A DNA stretch of 40,324 nt, from positions 1 to 40,324 of the forward strand of contig JAJFUE010000005.1 in NCBI GenBank assembly GCA_021372575.1, read 5' to 3'. The notes below the pieces were generated by a model, which saw nothing but the letters and a program-made list of their open reading frames with translations, was not told the origin of the DNA and ran no database searches. Source of the DNA: a bacterium (GTDB taxonomy: Bacteria > Sumerlaeota > Sumerlaeia > MVZB01). This document shows positions 10,128 to 18,880 of the stretch, in pieces; within the stretch, counting starts at the first letter, position 1; every line of letters begins with the position of its first letter. The position numbers and the translations under genes are program-made.

Positions 10128-12014
10128 ATGCCACAAGGCCACATTTATCCAGCGGACTTTTTGATTATTGCGGCATTTTTTCTTGCTCTGCCCTTTATCG
10201 GGGCGTATTTCGCCGGCCGGATGAAGGACATGAAGGACTTTTTCAGCGGCGGGCGGGCGTTGCCGTGGTGGCTGTCGGGCGTGTCGTTCTACATGGCCAG
10301 CTTCAGCGCGTTCGCTTTCGTGACCTACTCGGACATGGCCTACTACAACGGCCTGCCGGCGTTTTTCATTTACTGGTGCCACATTCCGGCGGCGTTGATC
10401 AGCACGTTCATTTTCGCGGCGAGATGGCGGCGCGCCTCGACGACCAGTCCGCTTGAATACATCAAGGAACGCTACGGCGATGTGATGCGTCAGTGCCTGG
10501 CATGGATCGGCCTGCCGCTGCGCGTGATCGACAACTCGACGCGCCTGTTTTCGATCGCGGTGCTGGTGACGGGGAGTCTCGGTTTGGTGTTCGGCAAGGA
10601 CTGGGGGATATTCAAGCCTGGAACGGAGATGTATTGGATGGTGATCCTTTCCGGCATCATCATTCTCGTTTATTCGTTCATGGGCGGGTTGTGGGCGATC
10701 GTGGTGACCGACTTTGTCCAGTTTCTTGTGATGTTGACGGCGGTGATCGTGCTGCTGATCCTGTCGCTCAAGGCGGTCGTGGCCCACGGCGGGATGGCGG
10801 CGTTCACCGCCCAGGTAAGCCAGCAGGATCCCAACTTTTTCCATTTGCTGAACGTGACACCCCAGCAGACGATCGACGCGAAGTACATGATCTCGTGGCT
10901 GGTGATCATATCGTTGAGCCTGTCGTCGAACTGGGCGCTCGTGCAGCGGTATTACTCGGTGAAAACCGACAATGAAGCCCGCAAGGTCGGCATGCTGATG
11001 CTGACGCTGATGGCGGTGACGCCGTTGCTGCTGTTCCTGCCGGCGCTCATGGCGCGGCTTTACATGCCGGGCATCGTGGGCAAGAACATCGTCTATGCGC
11101 AAATCTGCAAGGGATTGCTACCGGCCGGCATGATCGGGATGCTGATCTCGGCGATGTTTTCGGCGACGATGTCCACGCTGGCGGGGGACTTCAACGCGAT
11201 GAGCGCGGTGATCACGAGCGATATTTACCGGCCGCTGCGCCCGAAAGCGAGCCAGCGCGAATACCTGCTGGCCGGCCGACTTTTCACGGTCGTGGTGGGC
11301 GTGATCATCATCGGCATGACGCTCTACATCGTGTATCTGTTCAACCACAAGATCAAGCTGACGCTGTTCGACCTGATGACGCGGTTGTTCGCGACTTTCC
11401 TGCCGCCGATCGCGATTCCGATGTTCGTCGGCCTGTGGAACCGCCGGTTTAACAATACGAGCGGCATGTTCGGCCTGATCCTTGGCATTGCCTCGGGGTT
11501 CACATGTTTCCTGATCAGCACGAATGCCAACTGGTTCGGCGTCGATAGCGAAGCGATCGCCAAGGCTTACGCCGCGGTCGAAAAGGCGGCGCCGGTGCTG
11601 ACGGCGAAGGAATTCTGGATTTATAACCTGGGCCAGACATGGTTGGTCCTCACCATCACGATCGTCGTGACGATCGCCGGCATGCTGATCGGGAATTCGA
11701 TCTCGACCGACAGTCCCGAGCGCCGCGAGAAGATCGAGGGCCTGTTCAGGCGGCTCGAGGAGCCCGAGTCGGCCGTGATCGCGGAGCGCGAGAAGAAGCT
11801 CAAGAGCGTCGAGTTCACGCCATTCCCGATCATCGGGATCGTGTTCGGCACGCTGGGCGCATTGTTTATCTTGTTCGTCCGGATCGCGACGCCGGGGGCG
11901 CCCGCGATCGACAAGACGATCGGCACCGTCACAGGAATCCTGATGATGATCGTCGCGGTGGGGATTTATTGCCTGAAATACGTGGTGCGCTCGAGATCGA
12001 TGCGCTCCGAGTAG
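10128..12014 (+). CDS. Sodium:solute symporter (SSS) family transporter
   Basis: Inner-membrane symporter that uses the sodium gradient to import an organic solute such as a sugar or organic acid. The 628-residue protein has about 13-14 hydrophobic segments. Family marks include DFFSGGRALPWWLSGVSF near the N-terminus, PLEYIKERYG, YSFMGGLWAIVVTDFVQFLV and GLLPAGMIGMLISAMFSATM followed by MSTLAGDFNAMSAV. A cytoplasmic stretch near residues 520-560 is charged (EREKKLKS). ATG 10128 follows AAAGGACGG. The genes downstream are an oxidoreductase and an aminotransferase, which suggests that the imported substrate is a sugar or amino sugar derivative (inference). Confidence 0.95.
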   Translation: MPQGHIYPADFLIIAAFFLALPFIGAYFAGRMKDMKDFFSGGRALPWWLSGVSFYMASFSAFAFVTYSDMAYYNGLPAFFIYWCHIPAALISTFIFAARWRRASTTSPLEYIKERYGDVMRQCLAWIGLPLRVIDNSTRLFSIAVLVTGSLGLVFGKDWGIFKPGTEMYWMVILSGIIILVYSFMGGLWAIVVTDFVQFLVMLTAVIVLLILSLKAVVAHGGMAAFTAQVSQQDPNFFHLLNVTPQQTIDAKYMISWLVIISLSLSSNWALVQRYYSVKTDNEARKVGMLMLTLMAVTPLLLFLPALMARLYMPGIVGKNIVYAQICKGLLPAGMIGMLISAMFSATMSTLAGDFNAMSAVITSDIYRPLRPKASQREYLLAGRLFTVVVGVIIIGMTLYIVYLFNHKIKLTLFDLMTRLFATFLPPIAIPMFVGLWNRRFNNTSGMFGLILGIASGFTCFLISTNANWFGVDSEAIAKAYAAVEKAAPVLTAKEFWIYNLGQTWLVLTITIVVTIAGMLIGNSISTDSPERREKIEGLFRRLEEPESAVIAEREKKLKSVEFTPFPIIGIVFGTLGALFILFVRIATPGAPAIDKTIGTVTGILMMIVAVGIYCLKYVVRSRSMRSE

Positions 12015-12142
12015 CAAATAGCTTGAAAAGATTCCGCGTCCGTTGACAATAGACGGCGGCTTGCTGAAAGCAGTTATGATCCGTCATCGGCCTGAAGAAC
12101 GCCCGGTGCGGGCAGACCACACTACGAAAGAAGGAACGGGCA

Positions 12143-13195
12143 ATGAGCAAATCGGAAAAGTTGAGAGTCGGCATCGTAGGCGCCGGTTTCATGGGCAAGA
12201 CCTATGCGGCGTGCGTCGTGAAGAATATCCCCGAGGCCGAGCTGGTCGGGGTATCCGCGGTGAAAGGTGCCGAGGAAATCGCCGACGAGTATAAAGTGAA
12301 GCAGTACGAGCGTTGGGAAGATCTCGTCAACAGCGACCAGGTCGATGTGATCCTGACGCCGACGCCGCAGAAGTTCCACCACACGATCGCGATGGCGGCG
12401 GCCAACGCCGGCAAGCACGTCATGGTCGAGAAGCCGATGGCGATCACGGTCGAGGAATGCGACGACATCATCGCCGCGTGCAAGAAGAACAACGTCAAGT
12501 GCACCGTCGCGCAGACGCAGCGCCACCGGATCTGCAACTACGCCGCCAAGGACCTGCTCGACTCGGGCAAGCTCGGCCAGATCCACCAGATCCGCGGCCT
12601 GTGCATGAGCGCCGAGGCCAAGGCGGGCGTTCCGCCGTGGAATCTCGAGGCGGACCAGGGCGGGCTGATCCTGGGCCACTGCATCCACACCTACGACTCG
12701 ATCCGCTTCTTCACGGGCAAGGAATTCAAGTCCATTTTCGCGTTCTGCCGCAACTACATGCCGAAGGACCGCGACGGCCGCGTGCTGCCGTCGGACGGCA
12801 CGGTGGAGGCGCTTGCGGAAATGAGCGACGGTTCGACCGCCTACATGTTCAACTCGTTCGAGATCCCGAAACCGGGCTTCAACGAGCAGTATAATTTCCA
12901 AGTCTATTGCGAGAACGGCCTGCTGGACATCGAGGCTTACAGCCGCACGAAGATGGCGGTCAAGGACGGCCAGTGGGAGACGATCGCCGAGCAGCCGCCG
13001 ATCGACTGGAAGGGCAAGGGCTACCTGGACCAGGTGCGCCTGCAGTCGTTCACGCGTCACCTCAGCACGTTCTTCCACGCGATCCTCAACGGCACCGAGC
13101 CGCCGATCACGGGTTGGGACGGCCGCCAGGCCGTGGCCGCCGTGCTAGCGTGCTACGAGTCCCAGCGCACCGGCAAGCCGGTCGAATTGAAGTAA
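12143..13195 (+). CDS. Gfo/Idh/MocA family oxidoreductase
   Basis: NAD(P)-dependent dehydrogenase of a family acting on sugars, inositols and their derivatives. Seen in the 350 residues: the Rossmann fingerprint KLRVGIVGAGFMGKTYA at the N-terminus, the EKP motif in HVMVEKPMAITVEEC, QTQRHRICNYAAKDLL, and the C-terminal-domain motif GGLILGHCIHTYDSIRFFTG, in which the conserved His is kept. There is no signal peptide, unlike many relatives, so it is cytoplasmic. ATG 12143 follows AAGAAGGAACGG. A hairpin terminator lies behind it. Substrate is unknown; the transporter upstream and aminotransferase downstream fit a carbohydrate pathway. Confidence 0.95.
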   Translation: MSKSEKLRVGIVGAGFMGKTYAACVVKNIPEAELVGVSAVKGAEEIADEYKVKQYERWEDLVNSDQVDVILTPTPQKFHHTIAMAAANAGKHVMVEKPMAITVEECDDIIAACKKNNVKCTVAQTQRHRICNYAAKDLLDSGKLGQIHQIRGLCMSAEAKAGVPPWNLEADQGGLILGHCIHTYDSIRFFTGKEFKSIFAFCRNYMPKDRDGRVLPSDGTVEALAEMSDGSTAYMFNSFEIPKPGFNEQYNFQVYCENGLLDIEAYSRTKMAVKDGQWETIAEQPPIDWKGKGYLDQVRLQSFTRHLSTFFHAILNGTEPPITGWDGRQAVAAVLACYESQRTGKPVELK

Positions 13196-13207
13196 CCAAC
13201 AGGGGCG

Positions 13208-13235
13208 AAGGGGGGATCAAAAACGGTCCCCCCTT
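13208..13235 (+). terminator. Intrinsic terminator after the oxidoreductase gene
   Basis: AAGGGGGGA pairs with TCCCCCCTT around a 10-base loop and is followed by CTTTGG. It begins 13 bases after the stop codon. The T run is short. Confidence 0.65.
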
Positions 13236-13341
13236 CTTTGGCCTCGGGCGGAATCCTGAATATCGGTTTTCGAGAGTGAAAAGAACCCCAAACCATCTTT
13301 GAAAAACGGTCGTTCTTTGAGAACGGCAGGAGATTGGCGCA

Positions 13342-14658
13342 ATGCAGTTCGAGAATTCGGCCCGGCTTCTTGAGCGGGCCCGCAAGGTGATTCCGGGGGG
13401 AATCAACAGCAACGTGCGGGCGCTGTGGGATCCGCACCCGATGTTTTACCAGCGCGGCGAAGGCGCGCGCGTGTGGGACGTCGATGGCAACGAATATATC
13501 GACTACGTGCTGGGCCGGGGTCCGGCGTTGCTTGGGCACAGCCCGAAGCCGGTTCTGGACGCGGTGGCCGAGCAGCTGCACAAGGGCCTGATCTACGCGG
13601 GCCAGACCGAGCTCGAGGTCGAGGCGGCCGAGCTGGTATGCAAGTTCACGCCGTGCGCCGAGCGCGTGCGGTTCACGTCTTCGGGCTCGGAGTCGGTTCA
13701 CGCCGTGCTGCGCCTGGCGCGCTCGGCGACGGGACGGCTGAAGATCCTGCGCTTCGAGTCGGCGTATCACGGCTGGTTCGACAACATCGCGTGGAGCGGC
13801 GGATGCCCGCTGGACCGGGTCGGTTCGCGCGAGCGGCCGAACATCCTGCCGAGCAGCGAGGGCCAGAACCCGCTTGACGCGCAGAACCTGATTGTGTTGC
13901 CGTGGAACGACCTCGGCCTGGTGGAAAAGGTTTTCGCCGAGCAGGGCGACCAGATCGCGGCGATCATCACCGAGCCGCTGATGGCGAACAACGGCGCGGT
14001 GCAGCCAAAGGAAGGATTCCTGCAGGGGCTGCGCGACATCTGCGACAAATACGGCGCGCTGCTGATTTTCGACGAAGTCATCACGGGTTTTCGGCTGTCG
14101 CTTGCGAGCGGCCAGGGCTACTATGGCGTGACGCCGGACCTGGCGACGTTCGCCAAGGCGATCGCCGGCGGCATGCCGGTCGGGGCGTTCGCGGGCAAGG
14201 CGCAGCACATGGACCGGTTGGGGACGCTCAAGACCGTCCACGCCGGCACGTACAATGCGATGCCGATGATGATGGCGGCCGTCAAGGCGGCGCTGCTGAT
14301 GCTGAGCGCCGACGACGCCATGCTGCTCAAGCGCGCGGCTGCCACGGCCGAGCAGTTGCGGCAGGGCTTCCGTGCGATCGCGCGGAAGATGGAGATGCCG
14401 GTCGATGTCCGCGGCGCCGGCCCGATCATGCACGTCTCGTTCCTGCCGCCCGGCTCGGCGCCGGTCGTCGATTCGCGCACGTATGCGCAGACCGACGCGG
14501 CCAAAACGCGCCGGCTGTTCCGCGAGCTTCAGCGGCGCGGCATCCGTTCGACGCCGGCCGGGTTGATGTTCGTCTCGACCGAGCACGGCGAGCGCGAAAT
14601 CGAACAGACGCTGACGGCGATGGAAGGCGCATTGAAGGCAATGATGAATGCGGAATGA
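13342..14658 (+). CDS. Class III PLP-dependent aminotransferase, glutamate-1-semialdehyde aminomutase-like
   Basis: PLP enzyme of fold type I that moves an amino group within or between substrates. Its 438 residues follow the glutamate-1-semialdehyde 2,1-aminomutase pattern: ARKVIPGGINSNVRAL, VWDVDGNEYIDYVLGRGP, VRFTSSGSESVHAVLRLARS, YHGWFDN, LIFDEVITGFR with the PLP-binding Asp, and TFAKAIAGGMPVGAF with Lys272 as the Schiff-base residue. It is not a clear HemL: HAGTYNAMP replaces the usual GGTFNGNP region, there are no other tetrapyrrole genes nearby, and its neighbours look catabolic. A strong AGGAG lies before ATG 13342. The best call is a GSAM-like aminotransferase of unknown substrate; HemL itself is the alternative. 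Confidence 0.85.
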   Translation: MQFENSARLLERARKVIPGGINSNVRALWDPHPMFYQRGEGARVWDVDGNEYIDYVLGRGPALLGHSPKPVLDAVAEQLHKGLIYAGQTELEVEAAELVCKFTPCAERVRFTSSGSESVHAVLRLARSATGRLKILRFESAYHGWFDNIAWSGGCPLDRVGSRERPNILPSSEGQNPLDAQNLIVLPWNDLGLVEKVFAEQGDQIAAIITEPLMANNGAVQPKEGFLQGLRDICDKYGALLIFDEVITGFRLSLASGQGYYGVTPDLATFAKAIAGGMPVGAFAGKAQHMDRLGTLKTVHAGTYNAMPMMMAAVKAALLMLSADDAMLLKRAAATAEQLRQGFRAIARKMEMPVDVRGAGPIMHVSFLPPGSAPVVDSRTYAQTDAAKTRRLFRELQRRGIRSTPAGLMFVSTEHGEREIEQTLTAMEGALKAMMNAE

Positions 14659-14770
14659 TGAATGATGAATGAATGCGCTGTCGGAGCGATCGGATTGTAG
14701 AACCGGGTATCAACGCGGCTTGTGGGCCGCGCGACGTCTTGAATACACATCAGGTTGAAAGGGGAGAGGT

Positions 14771-17449
14771 ATGATGAAGAATCGATTGATATGGTCAATC
14801 GCGCTGTCGGTTATTCTTGTGATTGCCGCCCAGGCGCAGGCCCCTCGCCAGGCTGCGCCGGCAGCTTCCCAGGAGGTGCCCAGCGGCAGTGTCATGGCCG
14901 CGCCCGCCCAGCCGAATCCGGCCAAGCAGGCGTCGTGGGAATACGTGTTCGGCGACAAGGCGAGGCTCGATCCGGCCAAGGTGGCCGAGGTCAAGGCCGC
15001 CAAGCCCGGCAAGCGCTTCTGGTATGACGCGAACAACGACGGCAAAGTCGATGAAGTGTGGTTCATCGACATCGACCCGCGCCACACCGACAAGGCCAAG
15101 CCGGTCCTTGTGAAGGCCGTCGATGAAGACGGCGACCTGAAGGTCGGCGACGAACCCGACAAGGACAGCGACCTTTACATCGCCGACTGGAAAGCCGACG
15201 GCACGGTCGATTCGATCGTCGATTACGAGGACGAGGACGGTGACCAGGACCTGGACTCGATGGGCATCTACTCGGCCTCGGCCAACGGCGTCCGCTGCTG
15301 GTGGTCGCACGACGACGGCGACGACAACCTGCTGTGGACCGACACCAACTACACCTACGACCAGAACCTCAACCAGGTCAGCTGCCACTTCAACGGCGAC
15401 GAGTGTTTCTATGCGATCCGCATCGCCCCGGGCGAGAAACAGTGGACGGCATATTACGAGAACCCGTTCGTGTTCCTGGACCGCGACAAGGATGGGGTGA
15501 CCGAGGAAGTCATCCGCGTCACCGGCGAGAACGGGATGATCCAGACGCTGCGCTGGAGCTTTGATGCGGACAACGACGCGACGCTCAAATCACCGCGCGA
15601 CTATGACGTGTCCATCTCCGCGCACGGCCCGGGCTGGATCGGCCCCGGCCAGAACAGCGGCTACACGCTGCGTTTCGGCGAGGACATGAGTTGGCACCCG
15701 AAGATCCGAGGCTTTGAGACGGGGCTCATGCTGGCGCCGCAAAAGGCGTCCGATTTCCTGCGCCCGATCGTGTGGGGCGGCGAGCTCATGACGTGGGACG
15801 AGAACGACGTGAACGTCGATGTGCGCTGGCCGTCACAGGCCGGCGAGCGCTGGGAAGGCATCCTGAACAACGCCTATACCAAGGACGGCAAGGTGATCTT
15901 TCCGGCCGTTGGCGGCCCGAGCTGCGGCCCGTTCAACAAGCGCAACGAATACGTCGAGAAGCCGAAGGGCGCGAACGAGTTCTACTTCAGCCCGGCCGAC
16001 CAGCGCATGCACATCAAGAACGCGACGCGGACGTGGATCGACGTCGATTACAACGAAGACAAGAAAACCGACATGTTCTACGAGTTCTTAGACACGAACG
16101 GCAACGGGATCGTCGATCAGATCAAGCTCGACGTGAACGGCGACGGCCAGGTCGAGGACACGTGGAAGCTCGGCGAAGACGGCATCAAGCCGGTCCAGTG
16201 GACGTTCGAATCGATCAACAAGGCGACGGGTCACGTCGAGAAGAAAGAGCCCGTCCGCCTGTATAACCTGAACATGGCCCTTGCGGCGGCGCTCGAGAGC
16301 GGCAAGGCCGGCGCCGGCGCCGACGACGTGTGGAACATGATCGAGAACAAGTTCAAGACGCCGACCATCGACGAGTACGTCATGAACGAGCTGATCAAGA
16401 GCGACGAATCGATGCTGTATTACCTGCGGCTCGCGGCCGACCGGCGCATCTGCGCGCTCAAGGCCCAGGCCGGCAAGGACTTCGCCGATAAGCTCGACGA
16501 GGCCCGCGCCCAGGGCGACACCGACGCGATGACGAAGCTTGTCCGCAAGCAGTTCAAGGTCGGCGAGCCGAAGGTGGAATACGCCGAGTTTGTCGCCCAA
16601 TTGCGCAAGGAACCCGAGCGCAAGCGCGTGGCGTGGGACGACACATGGCTGCCCCCGAACGTCGGCTGGGAAGCCGAGCCCGAAACCGCCTACCGGATGT
16701 ATTTCGGCCACTTCGATTGCTTCGGCAAGAGCCGCGACGTGCTGTGCTACCCGATCCTGACCTCGCCCAATCGCGGCGGCGGCGGCAGCTACCACAAGCA
16801 GCAGGCGTGGGGCATGGATATGCTGCACATCGGCAATACGTGCGGCATCGGCGGCCTGATGCTGTGGATCAACGGCAAGCCGTATCCGGTGTTCAAAGCC
16901 GAGACGCAGACGACCGGCCCGCTGTTCGCGTGGCACAAGGGCCCGATCAAGGAAGACAACAACGGGCTGACGATGGAATGCGTCGTGACGAACGTCGGGC
17001 CGGAGAAGAATCCGTACACCGTGACGTTCCGGCCGCAGGCCATCGCCGGCCGACCCGACTCGCCGATCGATGTCACGATCACCGGCGGCAAGAAGGGCGA
17101 CAAGGTTGAAGTCGGCATCGGCCTGATCGGCTTCACCGGCGGCAAGGCGATGAGCAACCAGACGCTGCTCCTCGACAAGAAGGCGGGCGTCATGGGGCTT
17201 CGCGGCTGGCAGGATCCGGAGATCGGCTACGTGGGCCTCGGCATCGTGTTCCCGGCCAAGCGCTTCATCCGCCAGGAAGACGCGGGGCTGGGCCCGCAGC
17301 ACTATGCCGTCCTGAAGTACAAGGTCGGCGAGACGTTCACTTACAGCATTCGCGCCGACTGGGTGCGCGGGCATCGCTTCCCGGTGTTCCCGTCGGCCGA
17401 GAACTGGATGGATATGCTTCGCGAGACGGCAAAAATCACGAAGTATTAA
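14771..17449 (+). CDS. Secreted DUF4861-type protein rich in calcium-binding loops
   Basis: An exported 892-residue protein with signal peptide MMKNRLIWSIALSVILVIAA followed by QAQA. Residues 75-165 hold acidic repeats of the Ca-loop type (DANNDGKVDEV, DEDGDLKVGDEPDKDSD, DYEDEDGDQDLDSMG), and more appear near 420-460 (DTNGNGIVDQ, DVNGDGQVED). The last 270 residues look like DUF4861: NVGWEAEPETAYRMYFG, FDCFGKSRDVL, QAWGMDMLHIGNTCGIGG and the closing FTYSIRADWV. DUF4861 proteins often sit in polysaccharide-degradation loci, but no activity is assigned here. A ribosome binding site AAGGGGAGAGG precedes ATG 14771, and a perfect terminator follows. DUF4861 is recognised from memory of the family, without a search. 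Confidence 0.8.
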   Translation: MMKNRLIWSIALSVILVIAAQAQAPRQAAPAASQEVPSGSVMAAPAQPNPAKQASWEYVFGDKARLDPAKVAEVKAAKPGKRFWYDANNDGKVDEVWFIDIDPRHTDKAKPVLVKAVDEDGDLKVGDEPDKDSDLYIADWKADGTVDSIVDYEDEDGDQDLDSMGIYSASANGVRCWWSHDDGDDNLLWTDTNYTYDQNLNQVSCHFNGDECFYAIRIAPGEKQWTAYYENPFVFLDRDKDGVTEEVIRVTGENGMIQTLRWSFDADNDATLKSPRDYDVSISAHGPGWIGPGQNSGYTLRFGEDMSWHPKIRGFETGLMLAPQKASDFLRPIVWGGELMTWDENDVNVDVRWPSQAGERWEGILNNAYTKDGKVIFPAVGGPSCGPFNKRNEYVEKPKGANEFYFSPADQRMHIKNATRTWIDVDYNEDKKTDMFYEFLDTNGNGIVDQIKLDVNGDGQVEDTWKLGEDGIKPVQWTFESINKATGHVEKKEPVRLYNLNMALAAALESGKAGAGADDVWNMIENKFKTPTIDEYVMNELIKSDESMLYYLRLAADRRICALKAQAGKDFADKLDEARAQGDTDAMTKLVRKQFKVGEPKVEYAEFVAQLRKEPERKRVAWDDTWLPPNVGWEAEPETAYRMYFGHFDCFGKSRDVLCYPILTSPNRGGGGSYHKQQAWGMDMLHIGNTCGIGGLMLWINGKPYPVFKAETQTTGPLFAWHKGPIKEDNNGLTMECVVTNVGPEKNPYTVTFRPQAIAGRPDSPIDVTITGGKKGDKVEVGIGLIGFTGGKAMSNQTLLLDKKAGVMGLRGWQDPEIGYVGLGIVFPAKRFIRQEDAGLGPQHYAVLKYKVGETFTYSIRADWVRGHRFPVFPSAENWMDMLRETAKITKY

Positions 17450-17470
17450 GCACGGTCCGATCGATCAAGA

Positions 17471-17504
17471 AAACCCATGGGGCGGCCGCCCCATGGGTTT
17501 TTTT
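17471..17504 (+). terminator. Strong intrinsic terminator after the DUF4861 gene
   Basis: A 30-base perfect palindrome (17471-17500, arms starting AAACCCATGGGG) is followed by a continuous T run to 17504. It lies 22 bases after the stop codon, and its A run on the left would also work on the minus strand. Confidence 0.92.
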
Positions 17505-17721
17505 GCGGGCGCGGCGGTGATGCGCAAAAAACTGCCTGATTCGTTCATTTGTAATTTGTCCTTCACTTTTCGTTCTGCAATTCCGATTCGGCGCGGGGCC
17601 TTTTTTTCGCCTTGCATGCTTTGTTTGGCGCGCCGATAATAGCGGCCACTTTGATCGATTCTGGTGTCCGATTTTTGTTCGAAATCGTTCGCAGGTCTGA
17701 GCCAGCAAAGGTCCAACGCGT

Positions 17722-18714
17722 ATGACATTGGGTTCGGTTTCCCCTGTGCCAGCGCCGTCCGCCAGTCTGCGCCTCCTCGTTGTCGATGATGAGCCGATGT
17801 TGCGCAGCGTGATTCAGGAATTCCTGACGATCCTGGGCTTCACCGAGCATCACATCGCCGGAGACGGCCAGCAGGCGCTGGAAATCCTGCGCAACCATCC
17901 GATTGATTGCGTTCTCAGCGACATTCGCATGCCCGAGATGGAACTCGAGGAGTTGCTCGGGATCGTGCGCAAGAAGTGGCCCGACATCGTCGTGATCGCC
18001 ACGTCGGGCTATTCGGACATGGAGAGCGCGGCGAACATCATTGGCAAGGGGGCGGCGGATTTCCTCGGCAAGCCGCTGAACCTGGATTCGCTCGAGGCGG
18101 CGCTGCGCTGGGTGGCGTGGCGCCGCGGGATGCTCGGGCTGGCCAAGGGCGCGGATTCGGACACGGCCGCCGTGGCCGCGGCGCTCGAGTCGGCGCCGGT
18201 GTTCATCGACAAGATGCGTCACGCCCGGCGGGTCGGCATGCTGCTGGAGAAACTGGACACCGGCCTTGGCGACTCGCGCCGCGACCTCGTCATGGCCGGG
18301 CTGCTTCACGAAATGGGGATGTGCCAACAGGTCCATTTCCTTTGCGAACAGCCGCGAAGCCTGAACGATCACGAGCAGACGCTCGTGCGGATTGCGTCGG
18401 TGATCGGCGGGGCGCTGGTCGGGCAGGCGCTCGGGCGCCGCGAACTGGACGCCATCATCGGCAGCCACGCCAACTGGCAGGCGATCAGCGACGCCCGGAT
18501 CCGCCAGGAGCCGCTTATGGAGGCGGCGCTGTGGCTGGGGCTGGCCAATACGATCGTCGGCTGCACGACGGAGCGGCCCGACCGGCCGGCGATCAAAATC
18601 CAGCGCGTTCGAGAATCGCTTGATCGCCGCGCGCACCAGACGCCGACCGAGCCGTTGCGCCGGCTGCTCGACCAGTGGCCGGCCGTCGAGGGTGCGCTGG
18701 CGGCGAAAGACTGA
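17722..18714 (+). CDS. Response regulator with a degenerate HD-GYP-like output domain
   Basis: Residues 16-135 are a complete receiver domain: VVDDEP with the acidic pair Asp22/Asp23, phosphoacceptor Asp67 in VLSDIRMPEM, Thr/Ser in ATSGYSD and Lys117 in LGKPLN. Residues 165-330 resemble an HD-GYP phosphodiesterase in outline (LLHEMGM, DHEQTLVRIASVIGGALVG, IIGSHANWQ), but the HD pair is His-Glu, the Lys after Gly is Met, the next metal His is missing and HHExxDGxGYP is reduced to SHANW. It is therefore probably not a c-di-GMP hydrolase but a phosphorylation-controlled binding protein (inference). No kinase is adjacent. The ribosome binding site is weak (AAAGG, 11 bases before the ATG). Confidence 0.85.
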   Translation: MTLGSVSPVPAPSASLRLLVVDDEPMLRSVIQEFLTILGFTEHHIAGDGQQALEILRNHPIDCVLSDIRMPEMELEELLGIVRKKWPDIVVIATSGYSDMESAANIIGKGAADFLGKPLNLDSLEAALRWVAWRRGMLGLAKGADSDTAAVAAALESAPVFIDKMRHARRVGMLLEKLDTGLGDSRRDLVMAGLLHEMGMCQQVHFLCEQPRSLNDHEQTLVRIASVIGGALVGQALGRRELDAIIGSHANWQAISDARIRQEPLMEAALWLGLANTIVGCTTERPDRPAIKIQRVRESLDRRAHQTPTEPLRRLLDQWPAVEGALAAKD

Positions 18715-18880
18715 GGAGGATCGGTTCGGCTCGAATTTTTGAGTGCTTTTAGCTTGTAACAATCGGGTTTTTAAGATCATATGGTCGAACGAAGTGTTGT
18801 GGCTCTTGATTTTGAAAACCCTGACCCGAGGCCCTGGTTCCTGGACCCGATGCATTCCTGAAGAAGGATCGGCGTGAGCG

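Noticed and set aside
12043-12080. TTGACA and TATGAT before the oxidoreductase gene, as a sigma-70 promoter
   Set aside because: The spacer is 26 bases, far from the 16-18 needed.
13342-14658. Calling the aminotransferase hemL
   Set aside because: It has the family fold and Lys272, but several GSAM blocks differ and no tetrapyrrole genes are nearby, so no gene symbol is given.
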